Both the position numbers and the translations under genes were made by a program. From positions 434,001-498,000 of the forward strand of contig NZ_CP090980.1 in assembly GCF_021513135.1 (NCBI RefSeq): a stretch of DNA of 64,000 bases, given 5' to 3'. Position 1 is the first letter of the stretch, and each line of letters starts with the position of its first letter. This DNA is from Vibrio sp. SS-MA-C1-2. Its GTDB lineage: Bacteria > Pseudomonadota > Gammaproteobacteria > Enterobacterales > Vibrionaceae. Positions 54,916-63,173 of the stretch are shown in pieces. Under the pieces are notes generated by a model. The model had not been told where the DNA came from. It searched no databases and was given only the letters and a program-made list of their open reading frames with translations.

Positions 54916-54973
54916 CTTCAACTTCCTTTTTTTACATCAGAATCTATAAGATATTGTCAAAGGAAGTTGAAAG
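54916..54973. repeat. Long inverted repeat after the ASCH gene
   Basis: TTCAACTTCCTTT and AAAGGAAGTTGAA form a perfect 13-bp stem around a loop of about 30 nt. It lies just downstream of the ASCH gene stop and upstream of hexR, and may be a terminator for the ASCH gene, though the loop is large. Confidence 0.55.
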
Positions 54974-54991
54974 AGTATTAACCCTAAAGAT

Positions 54992-55381
54992 TTATTCAGC
55001 GGGTTCAATCGCTATAGCAAAGATGCCATGAACAGGGATCATCTCTTTATATTCATGGAAACTATTTAAGAGTGTCACACCCTCTTCCATGGTTGATGCT
55101 AAGGTCGAGAGTACACCCAAGCCTTCATGCTCTAATAGGGCTTGCGCATCTGGATATTGACGAACTTCTTTAACTTTAACAGCATAAGCATCAGGAATAA
55201 TCACATCTAAACCGATAAATGGAGGACCCGAAATGACTTGAAAGTTAATCACATCACCAGGCTTAAGTTGATCGTAACGGATTGCTTCATAACTATTGTT
55301 AGTTCTAATCTCAACTTTTTTGCTACCCGCAATAATTGCTTGTAGCGGCTTTTGATAAATCTCTAATTTATATTGGGTCAT
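54992..55381 (-). CDS. ASCH-domain protein
   Basis: A 129-residue protein with an ASCH fold (KLEIYQKPLQAIIAGSKKVEIRTNNSYEA at residues 4-32, YDQLKPGDVINFQV at 36-49), in which the Lys/Glu pair of SKKVEIR is conserved. ASCH domains bind RNA or modified nucleosides and some hydrolyse N4-acetylcytidine. EHEGLGVLSTLASTMEEGVTLL follows near 84. No partner gene is nearby; the hexR gene on the same strand is 298 nt downstream. Confidence 0.8.
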   Translation of the reverse strand: MTQYKLEIYQKPLQAIIAGSKKVEIRTNNSYEAIRYDQLKPGDVINFQVISGPPFIGLDVIIPDAYAVKVKEVRQYPDAQALLEHEGLGVLSTLASTMEEGVTLLNSFHEYKEMIPVHGIFAIAIEPAE

Positions 55382-55416
55382 TTAATTTTCCTTATTTGGA
55401 ATATATATTTTAATCA

Positions 55417-55484
55417 AGATTATTGGTGTTATTAGTCGACAAACGAATGCAACCACCGATCTAACATCTTCAAGAATAGGGGAT
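55417..55484 (+). repeat. ERIC remnant with internal deletion
   Basis: AAGATTATTGGTGTTATTAGTC (left arm, diverged) is followed by GATCTAACATCTTCAAGAATAG (right arm). The middle part is missing. Confidence 0.5.
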
Positions 55485-55490
55485 AACAAT

Positions 55491-55532
55491 AAAAAAAGTC
55501 CTATTTATCTATTAATAAATAGGACTTTTTTT
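55491..55532. terminator. Terminator after the DEAD-box helicase
   Basis: AAAAAAAGTCCTATTTATTA-type stem, with GTCCTATTTA / TAAATAGGAC followed by TTTTTTT on the plus strand and a matching A run on the left. It lies 20 nt from the helicase stop. Confidence 0.88.
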
Positions 55533-55552
55533 CATTTTAAATCGTCATTCGC

Positions 55553-56878
55553 TTACTTATCTTCTGCGGGCTTTTTCTTTTTTGGTTGGAAAACAACATC
55601 ACCAACATCCTGATTATCATAAAAACGTTTGTTGTATTGCTTCTTACCATCGGCGCTTTTTGCTGTCGATTTTTTATGTTTAGCTTGAGGTTTCTTCTTC
55701 TGCCAAACTTTTTTAGGCTTAGGTTTTAAACCTTTAAACTTGCCTTCGAGTCCTTCAATTGTTGAGAAATCCACAGACTGCTGTAAAAACGCTTCAACAT
55801 TCTTAAAGCTTAACCAATCTTTAGGACCCACTAATGAATGAGCTTCACCTTTTTCACCAGCGCGCCCAGTACGACCAACACGGTGAACATACTCTTCTGC
55901 ATGTTTTGGCATATCAAAATTGATGACATGCGAAACATTTCGGATATCTAAACCACGAGAAGCGATATCTGTTGTTACCAATATACGGTAAACACGACGT
56001 TCAAACTGACTCATAATACGATTACGTGCAGCCTGATTTAGGTCACCACTAAGTGCAACCGCCTTTAAACCTTGCTCATTAAAAAGTGCCGTTAATCGAT
56101 CTGTATCAGCTCGTGTTGCAGTAAATACCATCATCTGGTTATATTCTGCGTTATCAATCAGCTTTTGTAGAATCGCTTGTTTATGATCAAGGTGATCACA
56201 AAGGTAAAAATTCTGTTCGATATCTTTATGTTCTGTCCCCGCACTGCCAACCGCGATACGTTTAGGGTCTTTTAATAACTCACCTGCCAGCTCATTCACT
56301 TCAGTATTATCTAATGTCGCAGAAAACATTAATGTTTGACGACGACGATGATTTGCTACGCCATTAATTTCACGTAATTGACCAGCAAAGCCAAGATCAA
56401 GCATACGATCGGCTTCATCAAAAATAAGCAGCTCTAGATGCCCAAAATAAACATGACGATGAGACATATGATCCGCCACACGCCCCGGAGTACCAACAAC
56501 AATCGTTGGATTCTTACGGAATGCATTGGCTTGGTCATTAAAGTTTTCGCCACCAACAATTAAAGCGATCTCACAATTAATATGTGCAGACATCAGTTTT
56601 AATTGACCGAAAACCTGTTTTGCAAGTTCACGTGTTGGTGTCAAAATTAATACTCGAGGGTCACGACGACTGACAGCTTTCATTCGAATAATGCGGTGCA
56701 ATGCTGGCAGTAAGAAAGCCAGTGTTTTACCTGAACCGGTTTTTGAGGAGGCGATGATATCCTTTCCTGCCACTGCGACTGGAATCGCAAGCTCCTGAAT
56801 TTCAGTTGGTTTGCTAAGCCCTAAGTGGTGTAACGGTTTCATTAGACGCTTATCAATGGCTAGGTCTTCAAATCGCAA
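55553..56878 (-). CDS. DEAD-box ATP-dependent RNA helicase
   Basis: A 441-residue RNA helicase. All core motifs appear in order: Q-motif FEDLAIDKRLMKPLHHLGLSKPTEIQ, motif I ASSKTGSGKT, Ia PTRELAKQ, Ib TPGR, II DEAD, III SAT, IV MVFTATR, V TTDIASRGLD and VI HRVGRTGRAG. The tail is strongly basic (KPKPKKVWQKKKPQAKHKKSTAKS), as in SrmB- and RhlE-like cold-adaptation or ribosome-assembly helicases. Which paralogue cannot be decided. It is monocistronic, on the minus strand, followed by a terminator. Confidence 0.92.
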   Translation of the reverse strand: MRFEDLAIDKRLMKPLHHLGLSKPTEIQELAIPVAVAGKDIIASSKTGSGKTLAFLLPALHRIIRMKAVSRRDPRVLILTPTRELAKQVFGQLKLMSAHINCEIALIVGGENFNDQANAFRKNPTIVVGTPGRVADHMSHRHVYFGHLELLIFDEADRMLDLGFAGQLREINGVANHRRRQTLMFSATLDNTEVNELAGELLKDPKRIAVGSAGTEHKDIEQNFYLCDHLDHKQAILQKLIDNAEYNQMMVFTATRADTDRLTALFNEQGLKAVALSGDLNQAARNRIMSQFERRVYRILVTTDIASRGLDIRNVSHVINFDMPKHAEEYVHRVGRTGRAGEKGEAHSLVGPKDWLSFKNVEAFLQQSVDFSTIEGLEGKFKGLKPKPKKVWQKKKPQAKHKKSTAKSADGKKQYNKRFYDNQDVGDVVFQPKKKKPAEDK

Positions 56879-57040
56879 AATAATTGCTCCATCAAGGTAA
56901 TAAATAAATATTATTCAGTGTTATATTGTACTGAATATGCCGCTATCGGCGAAAGTTAGGCGGCATTGTACACCATCTCACTCTGTTTATATAACTTAAT
57001 TAATAACGATTTAAATTAAGAGACCTCCTTTTATCTGACA

Positions 57041-57086
57041 AAAAAATACCCAAGATAAGCGTAATCACTCATCGTTGGGTATTTTT
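57041..57086. terminator. Bidirectional hairpin
   Basis: AAAAAATACCCAA and TTGGGTATTTTT form a stem around a 20-nt loop with A/T runs. It lies between the DUF3313 gene and the helicase gene; a terminator for the DUF3313 gene beyond the ERIC copy is the best reading. Confidence 0.75.
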
Positions 57087-57093
57087 ACCATGT

Positions 57094-57221
57094 ATCCCCT
57101 TCTTACTTGAAGTTGCTAGGTTGTGGGCTACATTCATTCGCCTCAATCATATAGAAAATCTATACTCATGGGGCCTCAATCACTTGCCATCTACTAACGA
57201 TTCCAATGACTTTGGGTATAT
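57094..57221 (-). repeat. ERIC/IRU element, nearly full length
   Basis: Minus-oriented copy: ATCCCCTTCTTACTTGAAGT, then GTTGCTAGGTTGTGGGCTAC, ATTCATTCGCCTCAATCATA, CTCATGGGGCCTCAATCACT and CTTTGGGTATA at the end. It follows the DUF3313 gene directly. Confidence 0.88.
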
Positions 57222-57243
57222 CGCCAATCATCTATAAAAGTAA

Positions 57244-57951
57244 TCAGTTTTTTGTCGGTCTTTGCTGCGCATAATAAGCAGCAGATTCAACAAATGTTCT
57301 CACCTCTTTAATAAAATTATCGACATCCTTTTTGATATCTTTATAGGTCAGCTTCGATGCATTATTCTCTAACACCCCATTAGCATTTAAAACAGAAACC
57401 CTTTCAGCTAAAGGTGCCCCAGTGACACTATCAAAAATCTGAGAGGTGATAACAATACGCACACTTCGATCACGAGTACCCGCCGCCTCTTTTATCGCAC
57501 CGACAACCGCGCCAATCGGAAGTACTTCTGTCACTCGTAGATTTTCTGGGCTGGTTGTTGCTCTCGTAACATGAATCACTAATTTAGCAACATGAGATCC
57601 TTCTTTATCTGTGACTTTAATATGTTCAGATAAATCCGCTCTTAAGGCATCTGAGATTTCTTTTGATAGTTGGTTTAAAACGTCAGCTGGAATTTGCTTA
57701 TCATAATTAGGGTCTGGATTTAACTCGACTTCTGGTAAAATTAGGTGATGATAATATTCCGGTGTTAAATTACTAGAAACCCATTGAAGACCTTTACTGT
57801 CTTTAGTGTAATCAACCTGCTTTAACTTCACATCTTTTGGCAAATCATCACTGGCTAAATCTTTTTTTGTCGCAATAGAGCTTGCACAACCAACGATAAA
57901 CATTCCTAAAACTGCTGTCATTATTAGCTTAATACTGTTTGTTTTTTTCAT
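57244..57951 (-). CDS. DUF3313 lipoprotein
   Basis: A 235-residue lipoprotein: signal with lipobox MFIVGC (cysteine at residue 22), then a mature part with LQWVSSNLTPEYYHHLILPEVELNPDP near 55, followed by VLNQLSKEISDALRADL, and VIHVTRATTSPENLRVTEVLPIGAVVGAIKEAAGTRDRSVRIVITSQIFDSVTGAPLAERVSV. This matches DUF3313 (function unknown, outer- or inner-membrane-anchored periplasmic lipoprotein). It is monocistronic, with an ERIC element directly downstream. Confidence 0.82.
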   Translation of the reverse strand: MKKTNSIKLIMTAVLGMFIVGCASSIATKKDLASDDLPKDVKLKQVDYTKDSKGLQWVSSNLTPEYYHHLILPEVELNPDPNYDKQIPADVLNQLSKEISDALRADLSEHIKVTDKEGSHVAKLVIHVTRATTSPENLRVTEVLPIGAVVGAIKEAAGTRDRSVRIVITSQIFDSVTGAPLAERVSVLNANGVLENNASKLTYKDIKKDVDNFIKEVRTFVESAAYYAQQRPTKN

Positions 57952-58193
57952 CGCATATTTCCATAATTAGTGCTCTTGATTATTTAGAAATATAGTTGAT
58001 TTATCTCTGTTTTCCACTTTCGATCATCTTAGTTATTAAATTACACCTGTACTTCCCTTACCAAAGCAATAACCACTCTAACTTAATGGTTAATAGAAGA
58101 ATAAATTAAGGGGTAATCCCCCAACTAGAAGTTGACCAACATCACAGGTTAGGATTATATTTTTGACATTGACAATTTAACAGAGAAATTAAA

Positions 58194-58577
58194 ATGCAAT
58201 ATTTAGGAAGAAGATTAATCAAGTCTGAAGATTTAAACTCCGCAGGTTGTCTGTTTGGTGGCACATTGATGCGCTGGTTAGATGAAGAGGCTTATATTTA
58301 TGCTCGTTGTCAACTTCAACAAGATAATATTGTTACTAAACTAATTTCTGAAATTAGTTTTGAAACGGCAAGCGTACTCGGTGATATCATTGAATTTGGA
58401 ATGGAAACCACTGCGGTAGGTAACAGTTCTATCACTTTTTCTGCCAATGTTCGCAATAAAGCAACCAAGAAAACGGTATTAAATGTTGATAAAATCGTCA
58501 TGGTTAATGTGAACAATGACGGTAAACCAACCTCTCATGGGTGGGATTTTGAAACGTTGAAAAAATCTAAAAGTTAG
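58194..58577 (+). CDS. Acyl-CoA thioesterase, hotdog fold (YciA-like)
   Basis: A 127-residue single-domain hotdog thioesterase. RRLIKSEDLNSAGCLFGGTLMRWLDEEAYIYARCQLQ (6-42) holds the nucleophile region (usual GxVFGGxLMxWMDExA), and SEISFETASVLGDIIEFGMETTAVGNSSITFSANV (51-85) carries the second strand. It probably hydrolyses acyl-CoA. A weak Gly-rich start MQYLGRRLIK is consistent with the family. It is monocistronic; a long inverted repeat separates it from the convergent patatin gene. Confidence 0.85.
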   Translation: MQYLGRRLIKSEDLNSAGCLFGGTLMRWLDEEAYIYARCQLQQDNIVTKLISEISFETASVLGDIIEFGMETTAVGNSSITFSANVRNKATKKTVLNVDKIVMVNVNNDGKPTSHGWDFETLKKSKS

Positions 58578-58600
58578 AACGACTTTCCTATCGATAATAC

Positions 58601-58657
58601 TATGCTGTTAAGTAAACATATTTATCACTCGTCTCAATATGTCTACTTAACCGCATA
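58601..58657. terminator. Long inverted repeat between convergent genes
   Basis: TATGCTGTTAAGTAAACATATT (58601-58622) mirrors AATATGTCTACTTAACCGCATA (58636-58657): a 22-nt arm with two mismatches and a 13-nt loop. It lies between the thioesterase (plus) and patatin (minus) stop codons and probably stops transcription both ways. There is no T run. Confidence 0.6.
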
Positions 58658-58695
58658 TATTTATCCAAGAATTTAAACTCATTGGATCACGATAT

Positions 58696-59967
58696 TTAAT
58701 TCGCTTGAGTATTAACACGATCAATAAACTCAGTAGGTTGATGTAATGACTCACAACTTCCCGCTTTTGTTCCATCAAATTGACGTGTCCAAACGTTATT
58801 ATCTAACACACGCTGGTAACCATAATCATAAAGTTTCTCCATATAAACAGGATCAAAAAACATATTTTGGTCAGCTTCGACAGTAAAATCATTACCAATA
58901 TAAGTTAAATGTGAATAAATATGATTACAGGCACTAATATAAAGTTCATGATACAAATCCCCTTTAGTTTGCGCATAAATCAGACTATCTAAGCTTCTGG
59001 CTGCAATGGGTAAAATATCGGGTTTCACTTGTTTAAATTCAGCTTGTAAATAACCATTACGAACGATGTACATATTTGGTGTCGTATCAAGCCCAAACAT
59101 TTTTGATATTTTCTCTTGATTTAAACCAAAGGGATTAAAGAAAAGTTGTGCGGCTAATCCACCATCAAAATGCATCTCTTGAAATGGGTTTCCTTGTTTA
59201 TCATAAACCGTAATTAATTGAGGAGGAAAGACTCCAGGAATGGATGCACTTGCCGCGAGCACTTGATGAATTAAATGTTCTTTATTGGGAAGGTCACTGG
59301 CTGCAATTCGTCCTAAATTCCACACCATTTGTCGACCAGATTCAAAGTGCGTAGTACCGATAAGAAGTCGACGCCCTTTATTATATTCAACTGCCAATTT
59401 CTCTATTAACACTTTGTCATAAATAGACTCTATTCTGGAAAAAAATTTATCTCCTACTGTCATCGCATTATTTCTAATCGGCCAGAAAATTGATCGTTTG
59501 TTAAAATCTTCTTTATCATTAAGAGATAAAATCACCGTTTTCACTCTTAACAAAGACTCTTTATCACCAATGTAAGCAAAAGGTGCAATTAACGCCCCTG
59601 CACTTACACCTGTAATAATTGAAAACTCAGGCAACTCACCCGTATCATAAAGGCCGTTTAAAATACCTATACCGTATGCACCTCGTTCTCCCCCTCCAGA
59701 AAGAACCAGTATATTCAAATTCTCACCAAAAACTTTAAAGGTACCTGCTTTATTACTCTGTCTAAATAGCGCAAGGTTCTCATCATTCAAATGAACAGGT
59801 CTCATATCACCCCAAAAGCGATAAGGTTCGTTATAGAGATCATAATGTTGTTCTCTTTTATCAATAGAGACAATTTGATAATTCTCTTCATTAACTTGTG
59901 GGTGTTTAAGTTGATGAGAGGAGCAGCCAATTAGAAAAACACTCATTAATACCAATAATTTTTTCAT
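58696..59967 (-). CDS. Patatin-like phospholipase lipoprotein
   Basis: A 423-residue lipoprotein of the patatin family. It has a lipobox (FLIGC, cysteine at residue 15), so it is membrane-anchored at the periplasmic side. The oxyanion hole and nucleophile are seen as LSGGGERGAYGIG (about 89-101) and ITGVSAGAL (about 118-126), with the catalytic Asp in HFDGGLAAQ (near 257). It would hydrolyse phospholipid or another acyl ester. The catalytic dyad is intact. No neighbour is clearly linked; the NapH-like gene lies upstream on the same strand after an ERIC half-element. Confidence 0.88.
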   Translation of the reverse strand: MKKLLVLMSVFLIGCSSHQLKHPQVNEENYQIVSIDKREQHYDLYNEPYRFWGDMRPVHLNDENLALFRQSNKAGTFKVFGENLNILVLSGGGERGAYGIGILNGLYDTGELPEFSIITGVSAGALIAPFAYIGDKESLLRVKTVILSLNDKEDFNKRSIFWPIRNNAMTVGDKFFSRIESIYDKVLIEKLAVEYNKGRRLLIGTTHFESGRQMVWNLGRIAASDLPNKEHLIHQVLAASASIPGVFPPQLITVYDKQGNPFQEMHFDGGLAAQLFFNPFGLNQEKISKMFGLDTTPNMYIVRNGYLQAEFKQVKPDILPIAARSLDSLIYAQTKGDLYHELYISACNHIYSHLTYIGNDFTVEADQNMFFDPVYMEKLYDYGYQRVLDNNVWTRQFDGTKAGSCESLHQPTEFIDRVNTQAN

Positions 59968-60101
59968 TCAAACATTCTCTATCTATTTAAAGCTTAATAC
60001 TTATCAAAGAAATAACGTTGGATATAATCATTAAGCATAGACTAAGAGAGACAGTTTTCATGACAGGTTAAAGTGGGGCAATCTATTTTCTTCTTATTTT
60101 C

Positions 60102-60143
60102 CGTCACCAACCACTTAGCAACGTCAAGTAGGAAGGGGGAATA
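60102..60143 (+). repeat. Right end of an ERIC element
   Basis: CGTCACCAACCACTTAGCAA and GTCAAGTAGGAAGGGGGAATA match the right ERIC arm. It ends at the stop of the NapH-like gene. Confidence 0.55.
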
Positions 60144-60145
60144 AA

Positions 60146-61360
60146 TTAATAGCTAATGTAGTTCATCACTTGAAGTAACTGCATTCGAACCTCATTGCTG
60201 GTCTGGCTATGCCAAAATCCTGCTGTATAAGCAATAAGTGGAATACCAAACATAATAATCAAAACGATAACCATTAACGATTTACTTGATACCTGCCAAC
60301 CATTTCTGGTTTTAAATCCAAGAGCTTCTTTTTTAGGGCAAGCAGTAATACAACTCATACACGCTTGACATTCATCGGTACGGATTTGATCTTTAGTATG
60401 AATAATAATATGAGATGGACAAGCTCTTGTACATTTATTGCAACTCAAATCACCATGTTCATTTAAGCAATGAGTTTTATTTCGTCTAATTTTTAATGGG
60501 CTAATCAAGCTAATCAGACCTAACAAAGCACCATAAGGACAAAAATAACGGCAAAATGCCCGCTTTTGTAATAACGCTAACCCTAAAATTATCGCTAATA
60601 CAGATAGCGTTATTAACCCGGGATCAACAAACACCCATGCGGTTTTAATATCGGCAATTTTGTGATAATTGCCTTTTAAATAGTAAGGAATATTATTTAT
60701 TGGCATGCCCACTGAAATAAAAGTAAAAAAAGCTAATAACAGATATTTTAATGAGCGCAGTGGCCAATCCAACCAGCGAGGTATCTTGATGACGCTTTTA
60801 AAGTATTTTGTTCTAAGGTTATAAATATACTCTCCAAACAATCCAATTGGACAGATCCAACCACAAAAGGCTCGCTTACAAAGTACACCCGTCACCATCA
60901 CAGTGAGTAACATCACTGCCCCTGCGGGATGGACAGGATCCCAATACCCTAGCGTCACAATGGCTTTAAGCTCTATCGCTGCAGCTATTGGTAAAAACGC
61001 ATCAACGACATCTGGACGTAAAAAATCAGGGCTAATATTCATCGCTAACATCGCAGTATGAATACTATATTGTAATGCAACAAAGAAAAAAGAGAGTGCC
61101 ATCGAATGTTGGCATAGATTGCGTAAAAAGTTAGGTCTTTGTTGTGCTTCAATCAACTCTTTCTTACAATAATAAATCGCGGTCATAACAATAACAGCGC
61201 CTATTAAAGCTAATAATAGAGGCCAATAAAACGCCGTCGTTATTGCGACTAATACCATCAAAAAGACAAATATTGCCCCGAACTTTTTACCGCTTGTATA
61301 TAAAAGCATTGCGCTATAAATAAGCGCTAACATTAATGTAAATGATTCAATAAAAGACAA
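60146..61360 (-). CDS. NapH/NosR-like polyferredoxin membrane protein
   Basis: A 404-residue inner-membrane protein with about six hydrophobic segments. Two cytoplasmic CxxxCP motifs, KRAFCGWICPIGLFGEY (about 168-184) and KRAFCRYFCPYGALLG (about 275), mark the NapH/MauN/NosR family, followed by two 4Fe-4S ferredoxin motifs: CLNEHGDLSCNKCTRACP and CQACMSCITACPKKEALG (about 310-360). Such proteins transfer electrons from quinol toward a periplasmic or membrane oxidoreductase. None of the usual partners (napG, nosR, fdh subunits) is nearby, so the role here is open. The ATG is followed by a hydrophobic N-terminus without a classic signal. Confidence 0.8.
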   Translation of the reverse strand: MSFIESFTLMLALIYSAMLLYTSGKKFGAIFVFLMVLVAITTAFYWPLLLALIGAVIVMTAIYYCKKELIEAQQRPNFLRNLCQHSMALSFFFVALQYSIHTAMLAMNISPDFLRPDVVDAFLPIAAAIELKAIVTLGYWDPVHPAGAVMLLTVMVTGVLCKRAFCGWICPIGLFGEYIYNLRTKYFKSVIKIPRWLDWPLRSLKYLLLAFFTFISVGMPINNIPYYLKGNYHKIADIKTAWVFVDPGLITLSVLAIILGLALLQKRAFCRYFCPYGALLGLISLISPLKIRRNKTHCLNEHGDLSCNKCTRACPSHIIIHTKDQIRTDECQACMSCITACPKKEALGFKTRNGWQVSSKSLMVIVLIIMFGIPLIAYTAGFWHSQTSNEVRMQLLQVMNYISY

Positions 61361-61430
61361 AGAGAAATACCTTATTTTTTCTTTTACTTTATCATTTCCA
61401 ATAATATTAAAATATGATCTACCTACATAC

Positions 61431-61557
61431 TTATACCCAAAGTAATTGGAGTTTCAAATAGACGACAAGTGAGTGAGACCCATGAGTATAGGTGTACTAT
61501 ATGATTGGGGTGAGCGAGTACAGCCAACAACCTAGCAACTTCAAGTATAAAGGGGAT
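61431..61557 (+). repeat. ERIC/IRU element, full length
   Basis: TATACCCAAAGTAATTGGAG, GACGACAAGTGAGTGAGACC, GATTGGGGTGAGCGAGTACA, GCCAACAACCTAGCAACTTC and AAGTATAAAGGGGAT follow each other as in the ERIC consensus; the central GGGGTGAGCGAG is identical to the standard one. It lies upstream of the NapH-like gene and downstream of the mobile-element remains. Confidence 0.92.
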
Positions 61558-61925
61558 CTGTATTGTCATATAATTCTCGACTCTGTAGTACACGCAACAA
61601 TAGCTTTTAGCGAATAACAATCAATTAAACAAAGTGATAAAAAGAGACAATAAACATTGAAAAATAACAAGAAAAATAATGCAAACCACTGTTTATAAAC
61701 AAATTAAAAAGATAAATAACGATGGAAAATGATAAAGAGTGACGAGAACCAATAAAAACAAAAAAAGCATGGACAGTAGGATGAACATTACCACCAAATA
61801 AAATAACACACTGATATAAAAGAGAAAATAACCAACCCCACCCTTCTTTATACCACAAAATATACCACACATAAAAAATCACAACAAATAATAAAAAGTG
61901 ACGAAACCTCACCTTAAAGTGATTA

Positions 61926-61959
61926 AAGTAAAGAAAAAGGATCTCCTTTTTCTTTACTT
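61926..61959. terminator. Perfect palindrome, terminator of the small-gene operon
   Basis: AAGTAAAGAAAAAGGA and TCCTTTTTCTTTACTT are exact reverse complements (16 bp) separated by two bases. On the minus strand it lies right after the small gene at 61972. It is a likely transcription terminator and marks the left border of the mobile-element remains. Confidence 0.6.
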
Positions 61960-61971
61960 CGTTTCACCCAA

Positions 61972-62127
61972 TTAACCAATCACGACATATTTATAGTGTG
62001 CAATGGCTTCTTTCGGTGTCCATTCTGATGCTGAGTACATTATCTCAACAACCTTTCCTGACATGATATAAATCGTACAGCCATGTTTAATCGCCATCAT
62101 ATCTCGTTCATGTATCGTAAATTTCAT
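61972..62127 (-). CDS. Small protein of the mobile-element remains
   Basis: A 51-residue ORF starting MKFTIHERDMMAIKHGCTIY and ending YKYVVIG, with the strong ribosome site GGGGAAAG 7 nt before the ATG. No family is recognised. It lies downstream of the 102-residue gene on the same strand with a 108-nt gap, and is followed by the perfect palindrome at 61926. The ribosome site and the position make it a likely real gene of the element. Confidence 0.5.
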   Translation of the reverse strand: MKFTIHERDMMAIKHGCTIYIMSGKVVEIMYSASEWTPKEAIAHYKYVVIG

Positions 62128-62235
62128 TGTCTTTCCCCTATCCTATTTGACTAGATAAATACCGGCGGTATCTATATGGATAGAATAAAGTTATGAGTCA
62201 TGACTTTACGGCACCAACGCTAAGAAAAATACAAT

Positions 62236-62544
62236 TTATTTCTGAGTGAATTCTTTCGGTTTTGGGACGCTAACTTTTGGGTTGATTTGCTGAAAGATAA
62301 ATTGAAGAATACGATACTTCTCAACCCTCACTCGTTGAGATTCTGTCTTTGTTCTTTCCCAGTACAGACCAAAGTCCTTGCGCCCAATCCTTAAAATATC
62401 ACCATAAATATCGCTTCGATGCTGCATCATGTCTTCGATAATCATTTGTGCTCGTTGAATTTGCTTTTTCCGATACACTTTTGCACCGGTTCGTCGATAA
62501 CCAGATGTCGCCAGTAAAAAATGCTGATAAGACTCTTTCGTCAT
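62236..62544 (-). CDS. Hypothetical protein coupled to the integrase gene
   Basis: A 102-residue basic protein (MTKESYQHFLLATSGYRRTGAKVYRKK...), with a helical middle (QRAQMIIEDMMQHRSDIYGDILRIGRKDFGLYW) and a Pro/Lys-rich end (NPKVSVPKPKEF). No family is recognised. The start codon overlaps the integrase stop by 4 nt (ATGA), so it was translated together with it, and it probably accompanies this integrase type in mobile elements. It looks intact, unlike the integrase. Confidence 0.6.
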   Translation of the reverse strand: MTKESYQHFLLATSGYRRTGAKVYRKKQIQRAQMIIEDMMQHRSDIYGDILRIGRKDFGLYWERTKTESQRVRVEKYRILQFIFQQINPKVSVPKPKEFTQK

Positions 62545-63173
62545 GACTTACCTCCAATGTACTGACTCGTTACCGCTTCTCTTCCATGCCCCAACATATT
62601 TGAAATCGTTAACCGGGCATCTTTATCAACCTTTTTTGCATCGTCTAGATTGATGCCTAACGTCTGAGAGAGGTATTCAAGATGAGAAATACGACCATCA
62701 TCCCGAATAGAGATTGATTGAACCGGTGATAAACACTGTGTTATCCGCTCATATTGGTGGTTTGCAAAAGCGTGGCGTTCTTGATGAAAATGAAAATCGA
62801 GTTGGGAAATCTGATGATAGTCACTGGATTTCTGAGATTGGAACCTAGTGCCATTGGGGGTTAAAGAATAATCATGTCCTTGAAGTTGTGCTGCTTTTTC
62901 TAATGCAGAAACTTGTTCCTGTTCGATGAAACTCAATGAGTACCTTCTTTGCATCAAGCAGTGAACTCTCTTTATAACGCAGAACAAGATGACGCAATTA
63001 TGCCTTAAATCACGTATCCCTTCATTCAGTAAGTAAGCTTCAAATCGTTTGAGATGGCTTTTGTAGTTAGCCAGCGTCGAAAAAGAGACGTGCTTTTCCT
63101 TCATGGCATTGAGCAGGGCGTAGCTAATTTTTCTTGAGCCGCAGCCAAAATTTCTTACATGTAATTTCCTCAT
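62541..63173 (-). pseudogene. Degraded integrase (Integrase_1/phage-type)
   Basis: The 210-codon frame is a collapsed tyrosine-recombinase-like integrase. The N-terminus is intact (MRKLHVRNFGCGSRKISYAL, STLANYKSHLKRFEAYLLNEGIRDLRH; SAM-like DNA-binding domain). After residue about 58 the sequence departs from the family, and a conserved catalytic-domain stretch (LRYKESSLLDAKKV) occurs in another frame at 62935-62985. The C-terminus returns in frame (ALEKAAQLQGHDYSLTPNGTRFQ, DFHFHQERHAFANHQYE, SNMLGHGREAVTSQYIGG), including the HxxR-like and Tyr residues. About 100 or more central residues are lost through at least two deletions or frameshifts, so it cannot work. Confidence 0.75.

Noticed and set aside
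54916-54973. Long inverted repeat as an operator of hexR
   Set aside because: Its sequence does not resemble the HexR box and it lies next to the ASCH gene end, which fits termination better.
61423-61620. 65-residue ORF on the minus strand
   Set aside because: It is made almost entirely of an ERIC element read in reverse.
61625-61912. 95-residue hydrophobic ORF on the minus strand
   Set aside because: GTG start without a spaced ribosome site, and a composition (very rich in Phe, Tyr and Trp) expected from translating the A-rich complement; no family likeness.
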